From CAYFHQ01 sp964342805 (GTDB taxonomy: Bacteria > Bacillota > Clostridia > Peptostreptococcales > Acidaminobacteraceae), in contig CAYFHQ010000008.1 of NCBI GenBank assembly GCA_964342805.1, positions 12,830 through 76,829 of the forward strand: a stretch of DNA of 64,000 nucleotides, in the 5' to 3' direction. Of this stretch, positions 8,777 to 17,127 are shown in pieces. The notes beneath the pieces are model-generated. The model was given only the letters and a program-made list of their open reading frames with translations, searched no databases and was not told where the DNA came from. Both the position numbers and the translations under genes were made by a program. Numbering within the stretch: position 1 is the stretch's first letter; the number at the start of each line of letters is the position of its first letter.

Positions 8777-10060
8777 TTACTTTAGGTTTGCGTTATCTAC
8801 GAGGAAATCAACTGTCTTACGTGTCTGAATGGAAGCCTTCATGTACTCAGTCTGAGCGCCGAACATCTTCTTCACGTCTTCTACAGAGGACTTTTGAGAC
8901 TCAGCTAGTCGCTCGAACTCTTTTTCAAGGTCTTCATCCGTTACTTCAATTGATTCTTGCTGTGCAACTTTTTCAAGAGTCAGTTGAACCTTCACACGGC
9001 CTTCAGCGTCTTCCTTCATTTGCTCTCTTAGATCTTCCATCTTGCTACCAGAGAACTGTAGGTACTGGTCAAGCTCTAGACCTTGGTAACGAAGCTGGTA
9101 CTCGAAATCTTGTACCATACCATCGATTTCACCTTCGATCATTTCAGCTGGGATATCAGCTTCTAGCTTTTCAACAACTGCGTCAATTACCTTGTCGCGT
9201 GTTGCAGACTCAGCTTGCTCTGTAGCAGACTTCTGTAGGCTTTCTTTGATGTCAGCCTTTAGCTCGTCTAGGGTGTCGAACTCAGACGTGTCCTTAGCGA
9301 ACTCGTCGTCTAGAGCTGGAAGTTCTTTTACCTTTATACCCTTAATTGCCACTTTAAACACGGCTTCCTTACCAGCTAGGTGGTCCGCATGGTAATCTTC
9401 TGGGAACGTTACGTTTACTTCTTTGTCAGCGTTTAGATCAGCACCAATTAGCTGCTCTTCGAAACCAGGAATGAAAGAACCTGAACCGATCACTAGGTTG
9501 TGGTTTTCACCCTTGCCACCTTCGAATGCTTGACCATCAACAAAACCTTCGAAATCGATGATTGCCGTGTCGCCGTCAGCAACTGGACGGTCTTCAACGT
9601 CTACTACTCGACCGTTCATATCGCGCTGCTTGTCCAGCTCAGCAGTCACCTGCTCGTCAGTAACGTCAACTGTTACTTTTTCAACTTCTAGGCCCTTGTA
9701 GTCGCCTAGGCTTACTTCTGGCTTCACAACTACGTCTGCTTCAAATACAACGTCTTTGCCCTTTGCCAGTTCCTTGATGTCGATGTCAGGACGTGCAACT
9801 GGCTCGATCTTAAGCTCGTCCAGTGCGTTACGGTATGCTTCTGGAAGGATCAGGTCAATCGCTTCTTCGAAGAATACACCTTCGCCGTATGTCATTTCGA
9901 TGATCTTACGTGGTGCCTTACCCTTACGGAATCCAGGCATATTGAAACGTCCACGGCTCTTTAGGTATGCCTTTTGAACTGACTTCTCAAACTCTGCTGC
10001 TGGTACTGTAATGCTCATTTTTACTGTGTTATTTTCCTTGCTTACCACTTGGTAGTTCAT
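8777..10060 (-). CDS. tig: Trigger factor, ribosome-associated chaperone
   Basis: Trigger factor binds ribosomal protein L23 at the exit tunnel and shields nascent chains. The ribosome-binding signature GFRKGKAP lies near residue 45. The FKBP-type PPIase domain follows at about 155-245, then the long helical C-terminal arms. It is 427 residues long. The ATG at 10060 is preceded by AGGAGG with 8-base spacing; the 48 upstream codons that remain open run through a promoter and hairpin and are not coding. First gene of the clp-lon operon. Confidence 0.96.
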   Translation of the reverse strand: MNYQVVSKENNTVKMSITVPAAEFEKSVQKAYLKSRGRFNMPGFRKGKAPRKIIEMTYGEGVFFEEAIDLILPEAYRNALDELKIEPVARPDIDIKELAKGKDVVFEADVVVKPEVSLGDYKGLEVEKVTVDVTDEQVTAELDKQRDMNGRVVDVEDRPVADGDTAIIDFEGFVDGQAFEGGKGENHNLVIGSGSFIPGFEEQLIGADLNADKEVNVTFPEDYHADHLAGKEAVFKVAIKGIKVKELPALDDEFAKDTSEFDTLDELKADIKESLQKSATEQAESATRDKVIDAVVEKLEADIPAEMIEGEIDGMVQDFEYQLRYQGLELDQYLQFSGSKMEDLREQMKEDAEGRVKVQLTLEKVAQQESIEVTDEDLEKEFERLAESQKSSVEDVKKMFGAQTEYMKASIQTRKTVDFLVDNANLK

Positions 10061-10096
10061 AAGAATGCCTCCTGTATTATCAGGGCTCCGCGCCCT

Positions 10097-10102
10097 ATTA
10101 TA
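10097..10102 (-). promoter_or_regulatory. Candidate -10 element proximal to tig
   Basis: A perfect TATAAT on the minus strand lies about 37 bases before the tig start, downstream of the leader hairpin. No convincing -35 is seen, so this is tentative. Confidence 0.35.
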
Positions 10103-10160
10103 AGCACACAAAAATCCGTCCGTCGGGCGTTGGCCATCGCGGGACGGAAAGCGTCCGAAT

Positions 10161-10190
10161 AAAAAAACCAATGGAAATCCCATTGGTTTT
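10161..10190 (-). terminator. Leader terminator upstream of tig
   Basis: Ten-base perfect arms (10165-10174, 10180-10189) with a 5-base loop are followed on the minus strand by seven T. No minus-strand gene precedes it (the next gene upstream is divergent), so it can only act on a short leader transcript of tig. Confidence 0.75.
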
Positions 10191-10206
10191 GCGTTCCTTA
10201 ACATAT

Positions 10207-10233
10207 ATTATATCATTATATATTCAATGTAAA
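10207..10233 (-). promoter_or_regulatory. Candidate distal sigma-A promoter of the tig operon
   Basis: On the minus strand TTTACA (10228-10233) and TATAAT (10207-10212) are 15 bases apart; a shifted TAATAT gives 17. The predicted start near 10200 lies only about 10 bases before the leader terminator. Confidence 0.4.
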
Positions 10234-10280
10234 CACTTTTTTCACATGGGCTAAACCCCCTTGAAACACTGGCTTTCAAG

Positions 10281-10309
10281 TTGTTCATAAATGACCCCTG
10301 TGATATGCT
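10281..10309 (+). promoter_or_regulatory. Sigma-A promoter of the helicase gene
   Basis: TTGTTC, a 17-base spacer and TATGCT form the hexamers, with a TG one base before the -10 (extended -10). The start codon lies 24 bases beyond the -10. Confidence 0.5.
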
Positions 10310-10332
10310 GTTGAGTACGAAAGGAGACCCAT

Positions 10333-12444
10333 ATGTCATTCCTAAAAAATTTAGTTCACACAGCCTCCTTGAAGCTCAGCCAAGAGCAACTTTCTGCTGC
10401 CATGCACCACAAGGGACCCGCCCTTACCCTGGCCATTCCCGGTAGCGGTAAAACCACCCTGCTCCTGTGCAGAACCTTAAATTTAATAGAAGAACACGGT
10501 GTCCATCCCAACCAGATCCTCTCGGTGACCTTTTCCAAGGCATCGGCCCAGGACATGCAAGCCCGTTACCACCAGCTCTTTTACAGGTCCTACCCCTACG
10601 AGGTGACCTTTTCCACCATCCACCGGTTTGCCTACGGGATCGTGCGGGCCTATGCCAAACACATGAATCGCAACTATCAACTCCTGGAGGATAGCAAGGG
10701 CAAACACTCTAAACACCGGATACTTAGAGAGCTCCACCTTGAAATCAACCAGGAACAGTTAACAGACGATAAATATGAGGAATTGGTCAACCATATCGGC
10801 TACATCAAAAATATGATGATCCAGCCCCACCAGTACAAGGACCATGACCTCAAGTTTCAAAATCTCGAAAAACTCCTAAAGGGCTATGACCAATACAAGG
10901 CCAAGCACCACCTGATCGACTTTGACGACATGCTCTGCCTGGCCCTGGAGGTCTTACAGAACCACCCCAACACCCTGGAGTGGTACCAAAAGCGTTACCC
11001 CTATATTCAAGTGGACGAGACCCAGGACACTTCCAGGGTCCAGCATGAGATCATCCAACTGCTGGGTGCTAAAAGTAAAAATATTTTTATGGTGGCCGAC
11101 GACGACCAGAGTATCTATGGCTTTCGGGGGGCTGACCCCGGCTTTTTACTGGACTTTAAAAAGGCTTATCCCACGGGCACCCTCTATTGGCTCAGCACCA
11201 ACTACCGGTGTGCGAGTCCCATACTCGAAGCCTGCTCGGACGTAATCAAGCGAAACACCAAGCGGTATGAAAAGAAAATGGCTTCGGCTAACCCCCACAA
11301 GGCCCCCGTGCGGGTCCACAACTTTGAGACCCCAGTGGAACGGGACCAGTGGCTCTTTGAATCCATAGGAAGCCAGGAGGGCGTCAGTGGCATCCTGTAC
11401 AGGAACAACCTATCTGCCATTCCCCTGATTGACCAACTGGACCGACTGGGCCTGGAATTTAATATCAGGGACCGGAAAATGCACTTTTTTAACCACTGGT
11501 TACTCCGGGACATCAAGGCCTTTTTGAACCTCAGCCTCCTGCGCCAGGACCTCCAGTCCTTCGAGCAGGTAGCCTTCCGCATTAACGGCTATATTTCTAG
11601 AAAGGCCCTGGACTATGTCAAGGGCAACCACCGGGGCCGCAATGTTTTCGACGTCCTGGTCGAATTCCCTGGCGCTGGCCCCCGGCAAAAAAGCCTGTGG
11701 ACCAACTACAATGGCCTCTTTGAACGAATGGGGTCCGTCCCCCCCATGGTGGCCATGACCATGATCGAACAGGAACTGGGCTACATGGACTACCTGGAAG
11801 AGAACGGCAAGCGGATGGGTCAAAGCTTTGACACCTCCCGGTATATGTTGCAGGTCCTCAAGCAGCTGGCTTCCTCCTGCTCAACCCACCTGGAGTTCAT
11901 GGAAAGGCTGGAATACCTCAATGAAAAGATGCGCCAGTCCGGTCCGTCTTCTTCAGCCATACGTCTTTCCACCATTCATGGGTCCAAGGGGCTAGAGTAC
12001 GACCAGGTCTACCTGCTGGATGTGGAAGAGGGCATTCTACCCTCTACCCGACGTCAAGAAGACATTCAAAAAGATGGCTATAACAAGGAACTAGAGGAAG
12101 AACGTCGCCTCTTCTATGTGGCCATGAGCCGGGCCAAGACCAACCTCCACATTCTCAATGTCAAGTTTAGGGGCGGCCGGTTCATTAAAAAGTCTGTTTT
12201 TGTGACGGACTTGCTTGCAGACCAAGGAGACAAACTAGACACGGTCCAGCATGAAGCGGACCACAAGGGCGGTGAGCTGGTCCATGACTTTGTTGTGGGT
12301 AAGCGCATTGTCCACCTGCGATTTGGGGAAGGTACCATTCTGGATGTCAGTGAGGACATCATCCGCATTGACTTTGGGGACACCACCAAGGCCCTCTCCC
12401 TCCCCCTGTGTATTGAAAAAGGATTTTTAGTTCATCCGGACTAA
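10333..12444 (+). CDS. UvrD/Rep-family (SF1A) DNA helicase
   Basis: This is a 3'-5' ATP-driven DNA helicase of the UvrD/PcrA/Rep group, with roles in repair and replication restart. Motifs run in order: Q motif near residue 20, Walker A AIPGSGKTT, motif II VDETQDTS, motif III ADDDQSIYGFRGAD, motif IV STNYR, motif V STIHGSKGLEYD, and motif VI EERRLFYVAMSRAK. The C-terminal 60 residues resemble the small Tudor-like fold at the end of PcrA (RFGEGTI, IRIDFGD). At 703 residues it is shorter than PcrA and motif II has Thr in place of the usual aromatic residue, so it is probably a paralogue. GGAG precedes the ATG. A single-gene unit. Confidence 0.9.
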   Translation: MSFLKNLVHTASLKLSQEQLSAAMHHKGPALTLAIPGSGKTTLLLCRTLNLIEEHGVHPNQILSVTFSKASAQDMQARYHQLFYRSYPYEVTFSTIHRFAYGIVRAYAKHMNRNYQLLEDSKGKHSKHRILRELHLEINQEQLTDDKYEELVNHIGYIKNMMIQPHQYKDHDLKFQNLEKLLKGYDQYKAKHHLIDFDDMLCLALEVLQNHPNTLEWYQKRYPYIQVDETQDTSRVQHEIIQLLGAKSKNIFMVADDDQSIYGFRGADPGFLLDFKKAYPTGTLYWLSTNYRCASPILEACSDVIKRNTKRYEKKMASANPHKAPVRVHNFETPVERDQWLFESIGSQEGVSGILYRNNLSAIPLIDQLDRLGLEFNIRDRKMHFFNHWLLRDIKAFLNLSLLRQDLQSFEQVAFRINGYISRKALDYVKGNHRGRNVFDVLVEFPGAGPRQKSLWTNYNGLFERMGSVPPMVAMTMIEQELGYMDYLEENGKRMGQSFDTSRYMLQVLKQLASSCSTHLEFMERLEYLNEKMRQSGPSSSAIRLSTIHGSKGLEYDQVYLLDVEEGILPSTRRQEDIQKDGYNKELEEERRLFYVAMSRAKTNLHILNVKFRGGRFIKKSVFVTDLLADQGDKLDTVQHEADHKGGELVHDFVVGKRIVHLRFGEGTILDVSEDIIRIDFGDTTKALSLPLCIEKGFLVHPD

Positions 12445-12474
12445 ACCCTATTCCGGCTTACCAAAAACTTCAAG

Positions 12475-12514
12475 AGGCTCCTGTTGAAAAAAAACCTTCA
12501 ACAGGAGCCTTTTA
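12475..12514 (+). terminator. Terminator after the helicase gene
   Basis: Fourteen-base perfect arms (12475-12488, 12497-12510) with an 8-base loop are followed by TTTTA. Confidence 0.88.
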
Positions 12515-12597
12515 TGGTTCTTGGTCATTTTTGATTCAGTTACACCTTTATGGTTTGGACCTTTCGAGGTTTCACCTCTACTGGCTACCCCAAATCC

Positions 12598-13575
12598 CTA
12601 AAAGAGTTGTATGGATAGGAAGAAGCCCAGTGACCCGATGATCAGGAACAAAACCGACCCCATAACAATGGCCTCCTTGCCCTTTTCACGGATGGCTGAA
12701 AACTTCACCGAAAGCCCCATGCCCACCATGGCCATGAGGATCAGATAACTGCTGGCCTTGGCCAAGAGGCCTGTAATCTCCACAGGGATTACACCCAGAG
12801 CATTGATGACACCTGCTAGGATAAAGCCTAGTACGTACATGGGGAAGCCTGCCCGCTTGCCTGCCCCTTCTTTTCTAAACATCCAACTGAGGAGGATAGA
12901 CATGGGAACTAACATGAGGACCCGCTCCATTTTAATGAAGGTCCCGATGTCCCCAGACACGTCTCCCCTGGCCAAGGCGGCTGCCAAGGCGTGGGCAACC
13001 CCTTGGAGGGATAGGCCCGACCAGATCCCGTATTGGATATCGGTCAACAAGGGTAGGGTTGCCACTGCAGAATACAAGAGTACCCCAATGGCCCCTAAAA
13101 AACTAATGACTGAAACCGCAAGGACGGCCTCATCGTCATCGGCATGGACACTGGGAGCCAGGGCCACAATGGCCGAAGCACCACAGATGGACGACCCCAC
13201 CCCAATCAGGGTGGCTAATTTTTTGTCCATCCCAAAGGACTTGCCCAGTCCCCAAGACAAAAGCAAAACGAAAGGCACGAAGGCCAAGACCAAGATGGTC
13301 GCTGTTGGGCCCAACTCCGTAATGGCCGCAACGTTCATTTTAAAACCCAATAGGATAATCCCCACCTTAAGCAGGGTCTTATGGGCATATTTAATCCCCG
13401 GCCGAGACGCCTCTGGAACCTGGACCGTATTGTTCAATAACATGGCAAAGAGTATGCCGATGGTGAGTGCCTCCAATCGAAAGACTGGGGCCATCCATCC
13501 TTCAAGCCATTTTGCACCGACTGCCAACCCGAGCACCAGCACAAAACCTGGTAAAACCTGTTTCATTTTTCCCAT
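12598..13575 (-). CDS. YeiH/UPF0324 family putative sulfate exporter
   Basis: A hydrophobic protein of 325 residues with about ten membrane helices. The conserved GVGSSICGASAIVA segment, the ADDDEAVLAVSVIS stretch and the SLQGVAHALAAA segment identify the UPF0324 (Cons_hypoth698) family. The family is annotated as putative sulfate exporters, but the substrate is poorly established. The ATG at 13575 has GGAGG five bases upstream; a start at 13593 would place that sequence inside the gene. It lies downstream of recX on the same strand, with 58 bases between. Confidence 0.82.
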   Translation of the reverse strand: MGKMKQVLPGFVLVLGLAVGAKWLEGWMAPVFRLEALTIGILFAMLLNNTVQVPEASRPGIKYAHKTLLKVGIILLGFKMNVAAITELGPTATILVLAFVPFVLLLSWGLGKSFGMDKKLATLIGVGSSICGASAIVALAPSVHADDDEAVLAVSVISFLGAIGVLLYSAVATLPLLTDIQYGIWSGLSLQGVAHALAAALARGDVSGDIGTFIKMERVLMLVPMSILLSWMFRKEGAGKRAGFPMYVLGFILAGVINALGVIPVEITGLLAKASSYLILMAMVGMGLSVKFSAIREKGKEAIVMGSVLFLIIGSLGFFLSIQLF

Positions 13576-13633
13576 TTTGCCCTCCACATACAAGAATCCG
13601 CCCCTATTGTAACACAGGAAGGCGGATTGTCGA

Positions 13634-14434
13634 CTAAAATCGAATATTCAGTTCCCGCATGACCTGGTTGACTATGCCATAATCATAACCCTTTCTCAGG
13701 AGCATTCCTTGAATGCGGTTGATTTGCTTTTTAGGGTCGACCCCCTGGCTCTGGGCCAGCTTCTTGCGGGCCAACTCCAGGGCCACAGTATATTGGTCTT
13801 CCTGTTCAAGTAGGTCGGATAAGACCTGGTCAATGGTCTCGTCTGCAACCCCTTTACGCCTCAAGTCCAGGCGCAGTCGCTTCTGACCGTACTTGTGCAT
13901 CCGGCTTTCCACAAAGTTTTCAGCATACCGCTGGTCATTGATATAGCCGTGGTCCACCAACTTGTCCAGGGCCAAGTCAGCAGTGGACTCGTCATATTCC
14001 TTCTCCTTGAGCTTTTTAAAGAGCTCCTTTCGGGTCCGACTGGAGAAGGTCAGCCAGCGGACACACTGGATATAGGCCTTTTTCACTTCTTCCGTATGGA
14101 GGATCTCGTCCAGGACCTCTGGGGACAGGTCCATCCCCTTTCTCAGGCCATGTTCCACAAGTACGTCCACATGAACCCCGAAGGCAAAGGCGTCATTGAG
14201 AAAGATCGAAACCCTGTTTTTATCCTTCTTTTGGGTTTCGATCTTTGTAATGGTCTGGTTGCCGTCCCCTTTGACTGGTCCAGGTGTCCCTGGGTCCACG
14301 TCTCTGGTTTGTACCATTCTATCCCCACCGTCAGGTGAAGCTGTCTTACCTGTCTTACCCGTTGGTTTTGTCTTCTCTTTTTTGTCTATGGCTTCAATCT
14401 CGGTCCCGTTCTTTCCGAATGTTACTTGTCGCAA
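13634..14434 (-). CDS. recX: Regulatory protein RecX
   Basis: RecX binds RecA filaments and modulates recombination. The three-helix tandem repeats are visible from about residue 110 onward (WLTFSSRTRKELFKKL, YINDQRYAENFVESR, RRKGVADETIDQVL). The first 60 residues are a hydrophilic, Lys/Thr/Gly-rich extension not typical of RecX. I kept the TTG at 14434, which has AAGGATAAGG just upstream, but an ATG at 14317 is a possible alternative start. It is five bases after rtcB, so the two are probably co-transcribed. Confidence 0.85.
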   Translation of the reverse strand: MRQVTFGKNGTEIEAIDKKEKTKPTGKTGKTASPDGGDRMVQTRDVDPGTPGPVKGDGNQTITKIETQKKDKNRVSIFLNDAFAFGVHVDVLVEHGLRKGMDLSPEVLDEILHTEEVKKAYIQCVRWLTFSSRTRKELFKKLKEKEYDESTADLALDKLVDHGYINDQRYAENFVESRMHKYGQKRLRLDLRRKGVADETIDQVLSDLLEQEDQYTVALELARKKLAQSQGVDPKKQINRIQGMLLRKGYDYGIVNQVMRELNIRF

Positions 14435-14438
14435 TACC

Positions 14439-15644
14439 TTATCCTTTCACAACCAGTTTGGTCTTTAATGTCCGCACGATCTTGGCCAGGTCTTCCTGGT
14501 GGCGCATGACTTCATGAATGTCCTTATAGGCAAATCTGGACTCGTCCACCAAGACGCTTTTGCCAGGGACACCAATGTAAATCCCCATGGACTCCAGGTC
14601 CTCAATAACCGCATCTTTTTGAAAGGCTTTTAAGGCTTCCTTACGACTCATGTGACGACCGGCACCGTGGGAGCAGGAATGGAAGGACTCCTCATTCCCC
14701 AGGCCTTCAACGATATAAGAGTTGGCCCCCATAGCTCCTGGGATAATGCCCAATTCACCGCTCCGGGCCCGAATGGCCCCCTTGCGGTGGACCCAGACCT
14801 CTTGGCCATAATGGGTTTCCAGCGAAGCATAGTTATGGTGGGCATTGACCTCCTTGCCAAAGGTGATGTTGGGAAACTCCCCGAGGAGGATATCTTGAAC
14901 CAGGGTCATCATGGCCTGGCGGTTTTGTGCTGCAAACTCTTGGGCCAGGTGCATCCAGCGGATATAGTCCACCCCCCCCTGGGAGCCTGCTGGCAGGTAG
15001 GCCAATTGGGCCGCAATAGCATGTTTATCGCCATTTTTCTTGCAATGGCGTTTGGCTTTTTCATTGTAATACTTGGCCACCTCATGGCCGAAGTGGCGAG
15101 ACCCGGAATGGATCATGATACAGAGCATGCCGTGCTCGTCTTCTTGAAGTTCGATAAAATGGTTGCCACCCCCAAGGGTGCCCAACTGAACCAGGGCCCG
15201 CTCCAACTGCTGATAGAGGTGGTAGGTCTTTTTCAGTTCCTTTTCCTGGCCCTCCGTCCACTGGCTCAGGCGTCTATCGTCCAGGGCAGTGGTCCGGTGT
15301 TTGAAGCCGACGGGAATGGCCTGCATGATGGCCTTGACCAATCGCCTGGCCACCTGGTCTGTAACTTGGTCCACTGGGATATTGGTGTTGTTAAAGATCA
15401 TCCCGCAGCCAATATCCACACCCACAGCATTGGGCACAAGGGTGTCGATCATGGCTGCCACGCCACCAATGGGCATGCCATAGCCAGGATGGGTGTCCGG
15501 CATAAGGGCCACCCAGCGATGAATAAAGGGGAGTTTGCTCAAGCTCCGACCCTGTTTCAAGCATTCTGGGTCAATTTCCCCCTCGTTTCCCAACCAGACT
15601 TTAATGGGTACCCCTTGTTTGGACTGGTCAAATATGGTCAACAT
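14439..15644 (-). CDS. rtcB: RtcB family RNA ligase
   Basis: RtcB joins RNA 2',3'-cyclic phosphate (3'-phosphate) ends to 5'-OH ends with GTP and Mn2+, and is thought to repair cleaved RNAs in bacteria. The metal-binding and active-site motifs are all visible: VALMPDTHPGYG, GVDIGCGM (Asp/Cys), GGGNHFIEL, HSGSRHFG, and CSHGAGRHMSR containing the guanylylated His. The length is 401 residues from the ATG at 15644 (GGGAGG upstream). No archease or rtcA gene is adjacent; instead recX follows. Confidence 0.93.
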   Translation of the reverse strand: MLTIFDQSKQGVPIKVWLGNEGEIDPECLKQGRSLSKLPFIHRWVALMPDTHPGYGMPIGGVAAMIDTLVPNAVGVDIGCGMIFNNTNIPVDQVTDQVARRLVKAIMQAIPVGFKHRTTALDDRRLSQWTEGQEKELKKTYHLYQQLERALVQLGTLGGGNHFIELQEDEHGMLCIMIHSGSRHFGHEVAKYYNEKAKRHCKKNGDKHAIAAQLAYLPAGSQGGVDYIRWMHLAQEFAAQNRQAMMTLVQDILLGEFPNITFGKEVNAHHNYASLETHYGQEVWVHRKGAIRARSGELGIIPGAMGANSYIVEGLGNEESFHSCSHGAGRHMSRKEALKAFQKDAVIEDLESMGIYIGVPGKSVLVDESRFAYKDIHEVMRHQEDLAKIVRTLKTKLVVKG

Positions 15645-15742
15645 CTCATCGCCTCCCTTCTGGCTCATTTATACCCCGAAGTCTGGGGCTTGTCCCAATA
15701 ACAAGGACACTTGATAGGCCCCTTCACTTATGGGATAAATAA

Positions 15743-15780
15743 AGCCATACTCCTAGGAGGGTCTCCTATAGAATATGGCT
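15743..15780 (-). terminator. Hairpin terminator after the exported-protein gene
   Basis: Imperfect stem with outer arms AGCCATA/TATGGCT and inner TAGGAG/CTCCTA; the minus strand continues TTTATTTA. It follows the gene ending at 15811. Confidence 0.55.
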
Positions 15781-15810
15781 GTTTGGACCTTGGTGGGTCA
15801 GTTCCCATGC

Positions 15811-16569
15811 TTATTCTAGACGTTCGTTTTCGATGGTGATTTCAAACCAGTCTACCTTCATGTAATGGCCCGTGTACCAGCCGTATCCGTGCATGAAGAC
15901 CCGGATGTTTTCCCGTGAGATTGGCGACCCATTGATCACCACTTCTTTCCCATTAAGGGCGTAGCTGATTTTGTTGGACCGGGTGTCATAGACCAGTTCT
16001 TCTTCAAACCAGTCGTCAAAAACAGGTTCCAGTATGCCGTAACTTGCGTCCGTGTCCCAGGTGGGCGATAAGACGCGAAAAACGTCACGGCCAGGTCGCT
16101 CCGACTCTTCGTCGAAATTGTGGACATACTCCACCAGGGCGACACCGTCCCCTAAACTCCGCCCCCAGTTTCCGTCGAGGACAAAGGGCTTGAGGTCTTT
16201 GTCTGATGTCTGTACGATGGCCAATCCACCTGTGAACCGGTCGTTCTCATAGTGGAGTTTGACCCGACGTTTAATGGTAACTACGTCCCCTTCTTCAAGG
16301 GGCAGTGGCTTTGACAATAGAAAAGGACCCCTATCTGTCTCTGTGATTTCAGCTGTCAGTATCCCGTTTTTCAGGTCCACCTTGTCATATGCCTTAAAGG
16401 TTGTCTGCCATTCCCCCACGTACCAAAAATCACGGTCCAGGGTGGTGAAGTCGTCTCGGTAGTTGAAATTCTCTGGTAGGATTTCAACGTCCATGAACTG
16501 CAGATAATAATACCCGCCCACAAGGGCGACAAATACAAGGAAGACGGCGATTCTACGAAGAGCCGTCAT
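15811..16569 (-). CDS. Membrane-anchored exported protein, possible concanavalin-A-like fold
   Basis: This 252-residue protein has a short basic start and one membrane helix (about 5-24), then an exterior domain. The domain is rich in aromatic and acidic residues, with repeated beta-strand-like segments. Openings such as FRDDFTTLDRDFWYVGEW resemble the first strand of many LamG or glucanase-like lectin domains, and the end (KVDWFEITIENE) resembles the final strand. No catalytic motif is recognised. AGGGGGA precedes the ATG. It is the last gene of a three-gene unit with a GIY-YIG protein and a 33-residue peptide. Confidence 0.6.
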   Translation of the reverse strand: MTALRRIAVFLVFVALVGGYYYLQFMDVEILPENFNYRDDFTTLDRDFWYVGEWQTTFKAYDKVDLKNGILTAEITETDRGPFLLSKPLPLEEGDVVTIKRRVKLHYENDRFTGGLAIVQTSDKDLKPFVLDGNWGRSLGDGVALVEYVHNFDEESERPGRDVFRVLSPTWDTDASYGILEPVFDDWFEEELVYDTRSNKISYALNGKEVVINGSPISRENIRVFMHGYGWYTGHYMKVDWFEITIENERLE

Positions 16570-16583
16570 ACGTTCCCCCTATT

Positions 16584-16685
16584 TTAGAATGACAAGAAAG
16601 CACCCATTACAGATACCACGGATGTCAATACCATGATTCCTGCAATAGCAATAGCGACGGCCTTCATTTTTGATTTTTGCATCAT
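16584..16685 (-). CDS. 33-residue single-helix membrane protein
   Basis: A short open frame starts ATG-ATG with GGAGG nine bases upstream and ends TAA. The product begins MMQKSKMKAVAIAIAG: a basic N-terminus, then one membrane helix of about 20 residues, then a short Phe-rich end. This layout recalls the DUF4044/Prli42 class of tiny membrane proteins, though the match is by pattern only. It begins four bases after the upstream GIY-YIG gene and is followed 14 bases later by the exported protein, so it is embedded in an operon. The RBS supports translation. Confidence 0.65.
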   Translation of the reverse strand: MMQKSKMKAVAIAIAGIMVLTSVVSVMGAFLSF

Positions 16686-16689
16686 TTTC

Positions 16690-17037
16690 TTATTCCTCCA
16701 TTGTGAAGTCTGTCGGGGATAGGGGCTCAATGGTGACTATTAGATCCCGTTCCTGACAAAACCACTGGTCCAACTGGTCAGGTTGTTGCAGTAGTCCTTC
16801 TTTTCGTTTTTTGTTTTGTTTTTTTATCCAGCATTCTATCTTCATTGCATGGCTCTTTGAGTCCACGGCCCAACACTGGGCCAAGCGCAAGGGGTGTTTA
16901 TCCAACCGGCGGGTAAACTTGCATTTTGGTGACCGCTTGACATGTTCCTGCCAACGTCTAGCCATATCTGTGGTATACCCACAATAAACCGTCTGATCTG
17001 CACACCTGATCATATAGACATATACTTTTTTTGACAA
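16690..17037 (-). CDS. GIY-YIG domain protein, UPF0213/YazA type
   Basis: A small (115 residues) single-domain GIY-YIG nuclease-like protein. The variant motif appears as VYVYMIRC followed by VYCGYTTD, then the conserved Arg of RRWQEH and a later Glu (KIECWIKKQNKKRK). Members are presumed DNA-processing nucleases, but the biological role of this subgroup is unclear. The start is TTG at 17037 with GGAGG eight bases upstream. First gene of a small operon and divergent from the TraX-like gene with about 90 bases between. Confidence 0.85.
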   Translation of the reverse strand: MSKKVYVYMIRCADQTVYCGYTTDMARRWQEHVKRSPKCKFTRRLDKHPLRLAQCWAVDSKSHAMKIECWIKKQNKKRKEGLLQQPDQLDQWFCQERDLIVTIEPLSPTDFTMEE

Positions 17038-17127
17038 GGTATGCGCCTCCGCTTTGTTTGTCTGCTGTCTTTTATGCTACCATGTTATTATACCATACCA
17101 ACAAGCGGCTGGAGAGGAGGGCTGGTG

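Noticed and set aside
12758..13612. 284-codon open frame antisense to the YeiH-type gene
   Set aside because: Antisense shadow of a well-supported membrane protein; composition is not protein-like and no ribosome site is present.
13595..13628. Inverted repeat AATCCGCC/GGCGGATT between recX and the YeiH-type gene
   Set aside because: It has an 18-base loop and no T-run on either strand, so I do not call it a terminator.
14652..15701. 349-codon open frame antisense to rtcB
   Set aside because: It mirrors a highly conserved RtcB gene, has no ribosome site or recognisable domain, and arises from codon bias on the other strand.
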